Assembly: GCA_026195255.1 (NCBI GenBank)
Contig: JAPHSS010000014.1
Coordinates: forward strand, 117,262-181,261
Direction: 5' to 3'
Source of the DNA: Gammaproteobacteria bacterium
GTDB lineage: Bacteria; Pseudomonadota; Gammaproteobacteria; SZUA-229
Length of the DNA: 64,000 nt
Each line of letters begins with the position of its first letter. Position 1 is the first letter of the stretch. The notes below the pieces were generated by a model. That model had not been told where the DNA came from. It did no database searches and saw only the letters and a program-made list of their open reading frames with translations. The position numbers and the translations under genes are program-made. Shown here piece after piece: positions 45,880 to 56,094 of the stretch.

Positions 45880-48273
45880 ATGACACAGAGTACTAATAAA
45901 ACCGTAACCGAAGATGCGCCTCTCAGTGATACTGAGTTACACAAGATAAATGCCTACTGGCGTGCCTGTAATTATCTTGCTGCAGGAATGATTTATTTAC
46001 AATACAATCCACTACTGCGCAAGCCACTTGAGTTCGAACACATTAAAAAACGCCTGCTTGGTCATTGGGGCGCAAGCCCCGGACTGTCGTTTATGTATGT
46101 ACATATGAATAGGCTCATCAATAAATATGATCTGGATGCTATTTTCCTCGCTGGCCCCGGTCACGGTGCCCCCGGGGTGCTGGCGCCGGTGTATCTGGAA
46201 GGCGCTTATTCTGAGGTTTATCCGGACAAGAGCGAAGATGAGGAGGGGATGCGACGATTCTTCAAGCAGTTTTCCTTTCCCGGTGGCATCGGCAGTCATT
46301 GCACACCGGAAACACCCGGTTCAATTCATGAGGGCGGCGAGCTCGGTTACAGCGTCTCACATGCTTTTGGTGCTGCATTCGATAATCCAGACCTGATTGT
46401 TACCGTCGCGGTAGGTGACGGCGAGGCCGAGACGGGGCCGCTGGCCACGGCCTGGCATTCCAGTAAGTTTTTGAATCCTGCGCGCGATGGCGCGGTGCTG
46501 CCGATACTTCATCTCAATGGCTACAAAATTAATAACCCGACTATTCTGGCACGAATTCCACACGCCGAGTTAGAGGCTCTGTTTCGGGGTTATGGCTGGA
46601 TGCCTTACTTTGTCGAAGGCGATGACCCGCATACCATGCATCAGATGATGGCCGCCACAATGGAGCACTGTGTGTTACAGATTCGTGAGATTCAGGCGCA
46701 GGCACGTAATGGCGGTGCAGTTACCCGCGCACACTGGCCGATGATTGTTCTACGAACACCCAAAGGCTGGACCGGACCAAAAGAAGTGGATGGTAAAAAG
46801 GTCGAGGGATTCTGGCGTGCGCACCAGGTACCTTTGTCCGGCCTGCACAGCAATCCTCAACATATGCAGCAGCTGGAAAGCTGGTTGCGCAGTTACCGAC
46901 CAGAAGAATTGTTTGATGAGCAGGGCTGCCTGTTAGCCGAACTGAAAGCGCTGGCACCCAAAGGGCTACGCCGCATGGGCGCCAACCCGCATGCCAATGG
47001 CGGTTTACTGCGACGTGATTTACGCATGCCGAATTTTCGCGACTATACAATCGAAGTCGCAAAACCCGGTCAGACCAGCGCCATGAATACCAGGCCACTG
47101 GGGGCCATGCTGCGAGATGTGATGCGTAAAAATATGCAAAACTTTCGTATTTTCGGTCCTGATGAAAATACCTCTAACAAGCTTGACGCGGTTTACGAGG
47201 TCAGCAAGAAATTATGGCTGGCAGACTATCTTCCAGAGGACGAGGACGGTGGCGAACTCAGCCCTGATGGTCGCGTGCTGGAGATGCTCTCGGAACATAC
47301 GCTGGAAGGCTGGTACGAAGGTTATGTGCTGACCGGTCGTCATGGTTTCTTCGCCACTTATGAGGCCTTTGTGCATATTATCGATTCGATGTACAACCAG
47401 CACGCCAAATGGCTCGCCATCTGCGAGGAGTTACCCTGGCGAGCGCCCATTGCCTCGATTAACCTGCTGATCACCTCCACCGTCTGGCGACAGGATCACA
47501 ACGGTTTCACTCATCAGGACCCGGGTTTTCTCGATGTTGTGGTAAACAAGAGCCCACAGGTTACGCGCATTTACCTGCCGCCGGATGTCAACTGTCTACT
47601 GGCCACGGCCGACCATTGCCTGCGCAGTCACAATGACATTAATGTTATTGTCTGTGACAAACAAATGCATATCCAGTACCTTGATAAGGATGCAGCTATC
47701 AAACATTGCATTAAAGGACTGGGGATATGGAAGTGGGCAAGCAATGATGAGGGTTTCGAGCCAGACGTGGTGATGGCCGGCTGCGGTGACATCCCGACCA
47801 AAGAGGCGCTGGCTGCCACGGCTTTGCTACGCGAGTATTTCCCTGATCTCAAGGTTCGTTTTATCAATGTGGTCGATCTGTTTCGTATGACTTCGGCGGG
47901 CGAGCATCCGCACGGCCTGACTGATAGAGATTTTGACAGTCTGTTTACCACTGACAAACCCATTATCTTTAACTTCCACGGTTATCCCTGGCTGATTCAT
48001 CGTCTGGCGTATCGCCGAACCAATCATAACAACCTGCATGTACGTGGTTACAAGGAGCGTGGAAATATTAATACACCGTTGGATCTGGCCATAGAGAATG
48101 AGATCGACCGCTTCAGTCTGGCCATAGATGTTATCAATCGTGTGCCACGGTTAAAGGTGGCGGGGGCTCACGTTAAGGAAACGCTGCGAGGTATGCAAAT
48201 TGACTGTCGTCACTATGCACATGAGCATGGCATTGATAAACCAGAGGAGCGTGACTGGGTGTGGCCATATTGA
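45880..48273 (+). CDS. xfp: Phosphoketolase (xylulose 5-phosphate/fructose 6-phosphate)
   Basis: A 797-residue thiamine-diphosphate enzyme starting at ATG 45880, with GAGG about 8 bases upstream. Signatures are [47 protein letters not shown] (TPP-binding) and [13 protein letters not shown]. It cleaves xylulose 5-phosphate or fructose 6-phosphate to acetyl phosphate. No acetate kinase or phosphotransacetylase is encoded nearby in this window. Its bases are visibly richer in G+C than the surroundings. A 92-base decayed copy of its 3' region lies at 62212-62303. It converges on the gene at 48326. Confidence 0.95.
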   Translation: MTQSTNKTVTEDAPLSDTELHKINAYWRACNYLAAGMIYLQYNPLLRKPLEFEHIKKRLLGHWGASPGLSFMYVHMNRLINKYDLDAIFLAGPGHGAPGVLAPVYLEGAYSEVYPDKSEDEEGMRRFFKQFSFPGGIGSHCTPETPGSIHEGGELGYSVSHAFGAAFDNPDLIVTVAVGDGEAETGPLATAWHSSKFLNPARDGAVLPILHLNGYKINNPTILARIPHAELEALFRGYGWMPYFVEGDDPHTMHQMMAATMEHCVLQIREIQAQARNGGAVTRAHWPMIVLRTPKGWTGPKEVDGKKVEGFWRAHQVPLSGLHSNPQHMQQLESWLRSYRPEELFDEQGCLLAELKALAPKGLRRMGANPHANGGLLRRDLRMPNFRDYTIEVAKPGQTSAMNTRPLGAMLRDVMRKNMQNFRIFGPDENTSNKLDAVYEVSKKLWLADYLPEDEDGGELSPDGRVLEMLSEHTLEGWYEGYVLTGRHGFFATYEAFVHIIDSMYNQHAKWLAICEELPWRAPIASINLLITSTVWRQDHNGFTHQDPGFLDVVVNKSPQVTRIYLPPDVNCLLATADHCLRSHNDINVIVCDKQMHIQYLDKDAAIKHCIKGLGIWKWASNDEGFEPDVVMAGCGDIPTKEALAATALLREYFPDLKVRFINVVDLFRMTSAGEHPHGLTDRDFDSLFTTDKPIIFNFHGYPWLIHRLAYRRTNHNNLHVRGYKERGNINTPLDLAIENEIDRFSLAIDVINRVPRLKVAGAHVKETLRGMQIDCRHYAHEHGIDKPEERDWVWPY

Positions 48274-48325
48274 TGGCAAAGGGCACCGGTCTGCAACGGC
48301 AGGCTGCTCAGTGTTTGTAAAATCA

Positions 48326-51187
48326 TCACTGCGTGCTTTCCTGTGTGAGGTCCGGTTCACCACAATGCCGTAAAATAAATTCACGACTACGATCACGAAG
48401 TTCAATTGTCACATGCCATGTGTCTTTACCCGACGTATCTGCAATCTGTCTGGGGTCTATGGCTTCACCTATTTCTATATAGATGGAACCGTGATGCGGG
48501 AACCATGAGCCTGAACGTAACATAGATCGGGTGCCTCGTATTGCAACAGGAATAACAACTGTGTCCGTCTCTGCGGCGACTGAAAAAGCGCCTAAAAGAA
48601 AAGGTCTTAATCCCGGGATGCGGGTAAAGGTTCCTTCTGCAAAAAACATTAATGCATTTCCAGCTTTAAGAATTTTTGCCAGGCGTTGTGTGTTTTCGAT
48701 GCTCTTGTCCGTTTCATAACGATCAACAAATTCTGTACGAATATTTTTTAAAGGAATACGGTTGAACCAATATTTCACTAATTCCTTTTTGGCAATAAAG
48801 CTAACGTAACCGGGTAACGTTGCCAGCAGTGCATATGCATCAAGATAACTGGCATGGTTAGAAACCATTACATAAGGTTTTCCGTCTGAGGGTATATTTT
48901 TCAGACCGTTTACAATAATTTTTGTATTAGTTGCTTTTGCTAATAATCTTGCACAGTTTTTTAGTACTGACCAGCGTAAGGAGACGCTGGGTAATAACAT
49001 ACTTGCTGACCAGCCAATCATCGCCAGTATGCAGTATATAGACCAGCAATATGCTGCGTATATCACCGATAGACTGTAACGCCACATTCGTCTTAACTGC
49101 GGAAGTATGCTGGCAAGGGTGACTCGTGTTATCTGCCAGTAGAGGCCCGGCTGTTTTTTGCCGATTTCACCTTTCTCAAAAATTTCACGGCTGGCTGCTC
49201 GACGTATTTTGCCGCTTGATGTTTTTAATACTGTTCCGGGTGGTGCCAGCACAACCTCATCAGGCGGTGAACCAATCAGATCAATTGCCAGGGAGTTAAT
49301 TTCTTTTTGCAGTTTTACATGTTCTTTTTTATCTGTGCTGTGAGTCTCGGCTATAACGATCAATCGTTCAGTTTTGCTGTGTTTATCTTCACTGCCAAAA
49401 GCCGCAACACGACCTGTACGAATACCAGGAATATTGCCAACTGCTTCTTCCAGCTCATGCGGATAAATATTACGTCCTGCACGGATAAAAATGTCTTTAA
49501 CTCGTCCGGTTACAAATAATTCGCCATTTGCAATATAAGCTAAATCGCCTGTGTCCAGCCAGCCTTCATCAAATAAACTTTGCGTTTTCTCAGTGTCGCG
49601 ATAATAACCACTGGTTGCAGAAGGGCCATTAAATTCTAAACGTCCTTGCTGGCGTTCAGGTAATTCATGCCCTGCCTGGTCAACGATTCTGATTTCATGA
49701 TTGGCTAAAGGCGGGCCGCTGGAAACGAATCTTAATGCTTGTTCATCGTCCTCCTGTGCTGAATTAGCATAACCTGTTTGCATAAACGTAGTACGCTCGA
49801 TTCGGTCGATTATCGGGCCACGATTCAGCGGAGGAAATGTCAGGCCGACAGTTGACTCTGCCAGGCCATAAACCGGCATCATCGCTTTATCAGTAAAGCC
49901 CCAGGTTTTAAAGCGTTGACTAAAATTGTTCAAAGTTTCCGGGCTAACAGGCTCCGCACCATTAAAAGCAGCGCGCCACGAACTTAGATCAAGACCTTCT
50001 AAATCTTCATCATTTAGGCGTCTTAAGCAATATTCATAACCAAAGTTAGGTGAAGCTGATAATGTGCCGTGATAGTGGTGTATCGCCCACAGCCATCGTT
50101 CTGGCCTGGCCAGAAAACTTAAGGGGGGCATAACAACGAATAGCATTGCGAAGTATAAGCTGCCCAGCCATGCGCCTATTAGACCCATGTCGTGATAGAG
50201 CGGTAACCAGCTGACAAAAACATCTTTAGGCTCTGCCTTGACGACACTTCCCATGGCACGAATGTTGGCCAGCAAATTCGCATGTGTAAGTACAACGCCT
50301 TTGGGGGTACCGGTGCTGCCTGAGGTATACTGGATAAATGCAATATCGTTTGCTGTTATAACCGGCGCGGTCGCAATAGCCGTTGAAGATGTAAGTTCGG
50401 CGGCCGTAACGATGTGTTGCAGGTTTGGTACCTGGGATTTGAGCAGATGAGCAACGCCCTTAGCTTCAGGAACGGTGATAAATGTCTTCGCATGACAATT
50501 AGTTAATATACGCACATGTCTATGTATATGATCTTCCAGTTGAGAGAGTCTTGCGGGCGGGTAGATAGGCACTGGAACTCCGCCGGCTAATAAAACGCCA
50601 AAAAAACTATAAAAATATTCCGCGCTGCTCGGTAACATGAGCACCACGGGTTCAGTTGCTTGTAATCCGAGTTGCTGGAGTTCCCCGGCAACATGTATGG
50701 CTTTATTTTTAAGCTGTCGATAAGTAATTACTTCACCATCACCTTCATCGGTATACATCCTGATATGAGGTCTGTCCGGGTGTGACGCTACATGCCAGTT
50801 CAAAACATCTATTAGCGTAAGTGAGGTATCTGGTGTGGTCTTAACGTCGGTTGACTCTACCGCTTGCATGTCGACTATATGTTTATTTATGGCATGTAAG
50901 TCAGCCCTGGGCATTGTAGCTTGCTGGATGGCGCGTAACAGGTCCCTTGCTGATTGTGTTTCTGCGATGACCTGGTCTGGCAATGTCAGCTTGAATTTTT
51001 TTTCTACTCTGGAAATCAATTCAACGCGGGTCAGACTGTCCAGACCAAGGTCTTTTTCAAAACTGGTATCTAGCATAATTGAGTTTGCGGGGCGATTTGG
51101 CTGAACTTCTGCCACAAGCACATTTATCACCTGCAATAACTCTATTGCGGCTTCGTTTGTTTTATTTGTGGCATCGTTAGACGACAT
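48326..51187 (-). CDS. Fused acyl carrier protein, fatty acyl-AMP ligase and PlsC acyltransferase
   Basis: A 953-residue three-domain protein starting at ATG 51187; a further 15 codons to 51232 are possible. The ACP domain (about 8-95) holds DTSFEKDLGLDSLTRVEL with the attachment serine in DSL. The adenylating domain (about 125-690) has FIQYTSGSTGTPKGVVLTHAN, split here by position, YHDMGLIGAWLGSLYF and YGLAESTVGL of the FAAL branch. The C-terminal PlsC domain (about 760-940) has NHASYLDAY (NHx4D) and FAEGTFTRIPGL. It probably loads a fatty acid on its own ACP and transfers it to a lysophospholipid or similar lipid. Confidence 0.9.
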   Translation of the reverse strand: MSSNDATNKTNEAAIELLQVINVLVAEVQPNRPANSIMLDTSFEKDLGLDSLTRVELISRVEKKFKLTLPDQVIAETQSARDLLRAIQQATMPRADLHAINKHIVDMQAVESTDVKTTPDTSLTLIDVLNWHVASHPDRPHIRMYTDEGDGEVITYRQLKNKAIHVAGELQQLGLQATEPVVLMLPSSAEYFYSFFGVLLAGGVPVPIYPPARLSQLEDHIHRHVRILTNCHAKTFITVPEAKGVAHLLKSQVPNLQHIVTAAELTSSTAIATAPVITANDIAFIQYTSGSTGTPKGVVLTHANLLANIRAMGSVVKAEPKDVFVSWLPLYHDMGLIGAWLGSLYFAMLFVVMPPLSFLARPERWLWAIHHYHGTLSASPNFGYEYCLRRLNDEDLEGLDLSSWRAAFNGAEPVSPETLNNFSQRFKTWGFTDKAMMPVYGLAESTVGLTFPPLNRGPIIDRIERTTFMQTGYANSAQEDDEQALRFVSSGPPLANHEIRIVDQAGHELPERQQGRLEFNGPSATSGYYRDTEKTQSLFDEGWLDTGDLAYIANGELFVTGRVKDIFIRAGRNIYPHELEEAVGNIPGIRTGRVAAFGSEDKHSKTERLIVIAETHSTDKKEHVKLQKEINSLAIDLIGSPPDEVVLAPPGTVLKTSSGKIRRAASREIFEKGEIGKKQPGLYWQITRVTLASILPQLRRMWRYSLSVIYAAYCWSIYCILAMIGWSASMLLPSVSLRWSVLKNCARLLAKATNTKIIVNGLKNIPSDGKPYVMVSNHASYLDAYALLATLPGYVSFIAKKELVKYWFNRIPLKNIRTEFVDRYETDKSIENTQRLAKILKAGNALMFFAEGTFTRIPGLRPFLLGAFSVAAETDTVVIPVAIRGTRSMLRSGSWFPHHGSIYIEIGEAIDPRQIADTSGKDTWHVTIELRDRSREFILRHCGEPDLTQESTQ

Positions 51188-51637
51188 ATAATGCTTACCT
51201 GTAAAACTCTTTAGTAAAATAATAAATGACATTAATCATAATGCTTATCCATTAATAAAAAGTTATTGGTGTGCTAATAATCTACCATTCCATGGTGGAA
51301 AACAGCATAAATTAAGTGCAATTATATTTATAATGGCACTTATTCAATGTTTTCTTAACTAAAATCAAAATTCTAATGATGATATTTTAATCTTCTAAAC
51401 AGGTTTAATTTTCCAAACAAATATAGTCGAAAAATGGTTATTAAAGTCGAAAACTAATAGAAATTGAATTCGTGATATCATTTGAGTGTAAGTTAGTATT
51501 TGATATTACTAATATTGATAACTGGATGCACCCATAGCATCAATAGTGAAGCGCTTTATTTTCAAAATTTAGATTTAATCTAGTAAGGGGCAAGGTAGTT
51601 GGCTATACTCTGACACAGAATAATCATCTGAATCTTT
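51188..51637. other. Gene-free 450-bp divergent region before the His-rich gene
   Basis: The stretch is AT-rich and lies between divergent genes, so it should contain promoters for both the fused ligase and the His-rich metal module. I find no metal-regulator box such as a Zur palindrome by eye, and no gene. Confidence 0.35.
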
Positions 51638-52048
51638 ATGCATAAATTACACCACAATAAAACCTTGCTCCTTTTACTGATTACAGTATTCCTTACTGCG
51701 CAGTGGTCAGCAACACACATTCATTTGGCAGCCCATCACGATCATGATGGCGATCATCATCAGCATAATATTCAGGCTCATGCTCATCAAGCATCAAGTT
51801 ACCATGCAGACACTATAGATTCTGCACATGCAGCAGGTGATTATAAAGTTGTTGAGCTTGATAATGACTGCACTTCTTCTGGATGGAAAAAGATAGGTGA
51901 TCAACTATCTGTATCGATTTTAGTTCCGTATCAGCTATTATTTGTACCTAATCCCTCTTGTATCCAATTGCCTGAACAAAATAGTAATAAGCATGGCTAT
52001 ATTACCTATTCTACGACCAGACTCCGCGCCCCACCTCATATTTCTTAA
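51638..52048 (+). CDS. Small exported His-rich protein, metal module
   Basis: A 136-residue protein. After a signal segment (LLLLLITVFLTAQWSATHIH) comes a His/Asp-rich stretch around residues 28-50 (HHDHDGDHHQHN and HAHQ), which suits binding of Zn2+, Ni2+, Cu2+ or Co2+. The C-terminus ends TRLRAPPHIS; a closing RAPP-type motif is common in small exported proteins of metal-resistance and DUF2946-like groups. The HupE gene begins 78 bases downstream. A metal-buffering or sensing role in the periplasm is inferred. No clear ribosome site precedes the ATG. Confidence 0.65.
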   Translation: MHKLHHNKTLLLLLITVFLTAQWSATHIHLAAHHDHDGDHHQHNIQAHAHQASSYHADTIDSAHAAGDYKVVELDNDCTSSGWKKIGDQLSVSILVPYQLLFVPNPSCIQLPEQNSNKHGYITYSTTRLRAPPHIS

Positions 52049-52126
52049 ATTTCATTAATTAAATAATAATCTAATTCTATATACGGGCGATACTAATCGC
52101 CTGAAGAAATCATATTTGAGGTATTT

Positions 52127-53275
52127 ATGTTATCTGTAATCAAACAATCGCAATGGCTATTGGCTATTGTGGGCTTACTGTTTGTCGGGCAGGTTTTTGG
52201 GCATGGCATGTCCGAAGCCGAAAAACAGACCATCATTGAAGGTGGGAATCTACGTTACATATGGATCGGTGCCACCCATATGTTATCTGGCTATGATCAT
52301 TTAGCCTTTGTATTTGGCATTATCTTTTTCCTTACCAAGTTCAAAGAAATAGTTAAATACATTACGGCATTTACTGTAGGACACAGTATCACCCTTATCT
52401 TTGCAACCTTTAATGCTATTCAGGTCAATTATTTTCTGGTGGATGCGGTTATAGCGTTGAGTGTTTGTTATATAGCTTTTCATAATCTTGATGGATTTAA
52501 AAAATGGCTTAATGTCAAATCGCCTAACATGATGGTGATGATATTTTCTTTAGGTTTAATACATGGCCTTGGTTTATCAACACGACTGCAACAACTACCA
52601 TTAAGTGAAGATCATCTGTTAATGAACATTATTTCATTCAACGTGGGTATAGAGCTTGGACAGATTAGTGCGTTAGCTGTAATGTTATTTCTTGTTGCGG
52701 CCTTTCGAAAAAGTAATCTCTTTAAGAGTTTTAGTAAAGCGGCAAATACGTTTTTAATTATCGCTGGCGCTTATCTTTTCCTGATGCAGATGCATGGTTA
52801 TGAACACGTTGCCAATACTGGGGAGTTAGTTAGTGGTGAAGAACCTGTTCAACAAGTAAAAAAACTTGAAGTATTTCAACAATCTGACTGGAAAAACACA
52901 ATCAGTGTAACAATTCCTGCTAGAGGCGATAAGGAATATAAATTGCACGTTGCCAAAGGCGCAACATTTGAATACTCATGGGAAACTGATGGTGTTGAAC
53001 TATTTTACGACTTTCATGGGGAGCCCAAAGGTGATACTAGTGGTTACTTTAAGAGCTTTAAAAAGAGTACCAGTAGTCATGAAAGTGGATCTTTAACCAC
53101 TGAATTTACAGGTACGCATGGCTGGTACTGGAAAAACAACACCCAGTCGCCAGTTATTATTACACTAAAAACGAAAGGCGAGTATCAGCTCCCTGACTTA
53201 GATAAGGTGATGCAACAGGCAGAACCATTACAAACCCCAGTTTCAACAACACACGATAGTATCGATTCACTTTAG
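52127..53275 (+). CDS. HupE/UreJ-like permease fused to a periplasmic anchor-protein domain
   Basis: A 382-residue protein. Residues 1-220 form the HupE/UreJ membrane domain: signal segment, WIGATHMLSGYDHLAFVFGI, the helix motif HSITLIFATF, then FNVGIELGQI. Residues about 255-365 form a soluble domain (KLHVAKGATFEYSWETDG, then FYDFHGEPKG and GTHGWYWKNN) like that of separate transmembrane anchor proteins in metal-resistance clusters. GAGG lies 9 bases before the ATG. HupE-type proteins are suspected nickel or cobalt permeases. Metal identity is unknown. Confidence 0.82.
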   Translation: MLSVIKQSQWLLAIVGLLFVGQVFGHGMSEAEKQTIIEGGNLRYIWIGATHMLSGYDHLAFVFGIIFFLTKFKEIVKYITAFTVGHSITLIFATFNAIQVNYFLVDAVIALSVCYIAFHNLDGFKKWLNVKSPNMMVMIFSLGLIHGLGLSTRLQQLPLSEDHLLMNIISFNVGIELGQISALAVMLFLVAAFRKSNLFKSFSKAANTFLIIAGAYLFLMQMHGYEHVANTGELVSGEEPVQQVKKLEVFQQSDWKNTISVTIPARGDKEYKLHVAKGATFEYSWETDGVELFYDFHGEPKGDTSGYFKSFKKSTSSHESGSLTTEFTGTHGWYWKNNTQSPVIITLKTKGEYQLPDLDKVMQQAEPLQTPVSTTHDSIDSL

Positions 53276-53287
53276 GAGACTTATGTC

Positions 53288-53644
53288 ATGCAACTTACAT
53301 CAGTAATATTTGGATTTATTTTAAGCTTGTCCGCATTTTCAGCATTGGCAGGTAGTGGTCACGATCACGACCATGGGCATTCCCATTCATATACACCCGT
53401 GAATCAGGAAAAAGCCCAATCTAATGCAACTGAAATTGTTGCTGCACTTGTAAAAAGAAGCAAGCTGGATAAAAGCTGGGAATCTGTTAAGGCTAGTTCA
53501 GTTGAAAAAATTACGGTTCAGGGCAATCCTGAATGGGTGGTTGTTTTTGTGGATAAAAATATAACTGATGCTAAAAAGCAGAAACTTTATGTATTTTTGA
53601 CATTAGGTGGCGATTATATCGCGGCCAATTTCACAGGAAAGTAA
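53288..53644 (+). CDS. DUF6488-like small periplasmic His-rich protein
   Basis: A 118-residue protein with a signal peptide (FILSLSAFSALAGS) and directly after it a His-rich cluster (HDHDHGHSHS). The folded part has IVAALVKRSKLDKSWESV and PEWVVVFVDKNITD, a pattern I associate with DUF6488 of metal-resistance loci. AGGAG lies 12 bases upstream of the ATG and the HupE stop 12 bases upstream, so it is the last gene of the operon. A strong terminator follows. It may deliver or trap a metal for the HupE fusion protein. Confidence 0.68.
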   Translation: MQLTSVIFGFILSLSAFSALAGSGHDHDHGHSHSYTPVNQEKAQSNATEIVAALVKRSKLDKSWESVKASSVEKITVQGNPEWVVVFVDKNITDAKKQKLYVFLTLGGDYIAANFTGK

Positions 53645-53666
53645 AGCAGTAGTATTGTGGATAAAG

Positions 53667-53709
53667 CATACTGGACATGAAGCACCGTGATCGTCCAGTA
53701 TGGTTTTTA
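53667..53709 (+). terminator. Rho-independent terminator of the His-rich/HupE operon
   Basis: A perfect 10-base-pair stem, CATACTGGAC (53667-53676) with GTCCAGTATG (53693-53702), encloses a 16-base loop and is followed by GTTTTTAT. It lies 23 bases after the last stop codon. Confidence 0.85.
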
Positions 53710-53819
53710 TTAGCTCAATCCAACATATTTTGACTTTTTTCAAAGTGATATAGTGAATGAACTACTACATATTAAAAATCACCATTACAACAATACGATT
53801 AAAGGTACCGATTAAAGTG

Positions 53820-53900
53820 ATTAAAGGGGTCGGGATTAAAGGGGTCGGTGACAACTGATTCTCATGAGGATTAAAGGGGTCGGTGACAACTGATTCTCAT
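53820..53900 (+). repeat. Left repeat cluster of the RAYT element
   Basis: Three copies of ATTAAAGGGGTCGG start at 53820, 53835 and 53870; two degenerate ones (ATTAAAGGT, ATTAAAGTG) lie just before. The last two belong to an exact 31-base direct repeat (53835-53865 and 53870-53900) that ends in ACAACTGATTCTCAT. The reverse complement recurs on the right side of the transposase gene. Confidence 0.85.
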
Positions 53901-53983
53901 TATCATTAGGGCGTTGACAAGGTAAAGTTAGTTGTTTAGATTTCTCATACACCGCATATCACCGCCAATGACAAGGAGTTGTC

Positions 53984-54678
53984 ATGCCCAGAAAGCCAAG
54001 GATGTACTTACCAGGTATCCCATGCCACGTTATTCAACGTGGTAACAATCGAGAAGCGAGTTTTTTCTCAGATAAAGATTATCAATTTTATTTAGACTGT
54101 TTGTATGATGCGAGTCAACGATATGAGGTTTTAGTTCACGCCTATGTGTTGATGACAAACCATGTCCATATGCTTATGACACCCTTAAGAAAAGAATCCA
54201 TAAGTTTAACGCTACAGTCAATTGGGCGTCGATATGTACAGTATATAAACAAAGAGTATCGACGCACAGGGACGTTATGGGAAAGCCGCCATAAGTCGAG
54301 TCTGGTTGATGAGGATAATTATCTGTTAAAATGCATGCGTTACATAGAGTTGAATCCAGTGCGTGCGAATATGGTTGTTTATCCCGGTGACTACAGGTGG
54401 TCAAGTTACCAATGTAATTGTAATAATAGCTTTAATAAAATAATTACTAATCATGAGATATTTAATCATTAGGAAGTAGTGCTGAGGTTCGCTCGAAGTA
54501 TTACAGAGCTTTGTTTGAAAAAGAGTTAAATCAAGGTGATATTAATTTAATACGAAATGCGGCCTTGTTTTCAATGCCGACGGGTAATAGTCGATTTAAA
54601 CAACAGATAGAAAAAGCGATGTGTAGAAAACTAGGGCAAGCAAAACGAGGTAGACCTTTTAAGGAAAATGTTGGGTGA
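53984..54678 (+). pseudogene. REP-associated tyrosine transposase (RAYT), frameshifted
   Basis: The first frame runs 162 residues to 54472. It has PRKPRMYLPGIPCHVIQRGN, the HUH motif MTNHVHMLM, and RYVQYINKEYRRTGTLWESR with the candidate nucleophile tyrosine. The rest of the protein continues in another frame from about 54466 to 54678 (SLGSSAEVRSKYYRALF, then the tail KRGRPFKENVG), so a one-base loss near 54465-54470 split the gene. Y1 transposases of this group mobilise short repeats such as those on both sides. It may be inactive, or it may act through frameshifting. Confidence 0.88.
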
Positions 54679-54683
54679 TGCGA

Positions 54684-54807
54684 ATGAAAATCATTTGTCA
54701 CCGACCCCTTTAATTACCCCTTTAATTCCGACCCCTTTAATTACCGACCCCTTTAATTTACTTAGTGCCATTCGTCACCGACCCCTTTAATTTCCCTTTA
54801 ATTTCCC
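54684..54807 (-). repeat. Right repeat cluster of the RAYT element
   Basis: Four copies of CCGACCCCTTTAATT, at about 54701, 54728, 54744 and 54778, plus shorter pieces. Bases 54684-54714 are the inverted counterpart of the 31-base left repeat, with two mismatches. The element is therefore bounded by inverted clusters of the same unit. Confidence 0.85.
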
Positions 54808-54819
54808 AGGCCACATATA

Positions 54820-54999
54820 ATAGAAGAAGAAAAACAAGCCGAGCCAGCGCTTAAGAACGAATTATTAAGGCGAATAAATAGTTTACTAAAAGACTGAAAA
54901 TTTAGGGGTGCGATTTCAGGTGTCATGCCAAGAGATGAAATCAGCCAGGCACGTGCGACCATGATATTAAAAACAATTAAAGAAATAACGGGCAAATAA
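54820..54999 (+). pseudogene. Gene remnant with in-frame stop beside the RAYT element
   Basis: One frame reads EEEKQAEPALKNELLRRIN and SLLKD, then a TGA (54895-54897), then GAISGVMPRDEISQARATMI and a short lysine-rich end with a TAA at 54997-54999. The two halves share a frame and look protein-like, so this may be the C-terminal relic of a gene that the repeats at its 5' side displaced. I do not recognise the family. The rest of 54808-55163 shows only a loose hairpin near 55034-55075. Confidence 0.4.
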
Positions 55000-55163
55000 A
55001 ATGGTTTACCATTATTGTATAACAACATAGGAAAGCAGCCATTAATAAGCTTTTAATAATAGCCTGCTTTTTATGCCAGCCTGTGGGTTTCTGAATTCAT
55101 ATTTTCAAGTTTAATTTTTATCCGATATTATTTTATTACTACAATGTAGTATTAAAATATTAT

Positions 55164-55766
55164 CTATAAACTCCAGTCACTTTCATAAAAATACTTCTTG
55201 AACTTGCAGTGGTTTTCACTCATATAATTATTTCTATATTCAACACCTATTTGGGAACAGGAGAGGCCAGGTAAACCATCCAGTGACCTTACTAAGTTGA
55301 TACCCAAGCAATCAAGCTCTGCCAAAAATGAACCATTTTGCTTTAGTACGTCTGTATTCAGGTTTTGTTGTAAAGTCACTTGTTCTAACTCTAGTAAATC
55401 GCGTCGGCCTTCAAAAACTTCTGTTCCACTGCTTATGTTGCAATTAAAATTGCATACAGAGTCAGGGCCGCATTGGTTAATGCAGGCATTAATTCTGGTT
55501 TGCGCTTCATTATGATGTCTTGACCTGTGCTTGTTTAAACACTTATAAAAAAATTTACTTTTCTGAGGCTCAACAGTGGCCAAGTAGTTGTCATAGTTAG
55601 TAGAGTCAAATAACAGCTTGTGATATGACTCGGCAAATTCCGAGTAATTTTTTGTTTTTTCGCAGCCGGTACCAAAAGCTAACATGAATAATGATAATAA
55701 AATTATAGACACTAACCGTGGCTGGTAATAAGAAATATTTATGATATTTAAGTGGACGTTTTTCAT
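55164..55766 (-). CDS. Cys-rich lipoprotein of unknown function
   Basis: A 200-residue protein from ATG 55766, which has GGAG 9 bases upstream; a longer frame reaches 55802. The signal part (SIILLSLFMLAFGTGC) ends in a lipobox-like FGTGC. The mature part has ten or so cysteines, including ACINQCGPDSVCNFNCN, probably disulfide-bonded. It lies opposite the start of the three-gene block that begins at 56095, with about 330 bases between, and may be functionally linked. I do not recognise a family. Confidence 0.65.
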   Translation of the reverse strand: MKNVHLNIINISYYQPRLVSIILLSLFMLAFGTGCEKTKNYSEFAESYHKLLFDSTNYDNYLATVEPQKSKFFYKCLNKHRSRHHNEAQTRINACINQCGPDSVCNFNCNISSGTEVFEGRRDLLELEQVTLQQNLNTDVLKQNGSFLAELDCLGINLVRSLDGLPGLSCSQIGVEYRNNYMSENHCKFKKYFYESDWSL

Positions 55767-56094
55767 GATAAGCACTCCATGTGACATAACTGTGGAAAAC
55801 AAAACTTAATTTAACAATTACAGATTAAAAGTATTAGCATTTAAACATATAGTTTTATACGTAATGATAAAGTCAGTATTTTAAATAAATGTATGTAAAG
55901 GCTATGCTCTTACATATACTTTATTATTAGATTAAACTAGTGCCAAGTTTTGATATAAATCATTATATTTATATAAAACTAGTATTAGTATAATAGATGA
56001 AGTGTGCGTTGATGGGTTAGATGTGTCGCACAATGAAATGCTCAGTTGAGGTTTCATTATTTCTATCGTTGAGTTCAGGTTCAAGGAGGTGGCT

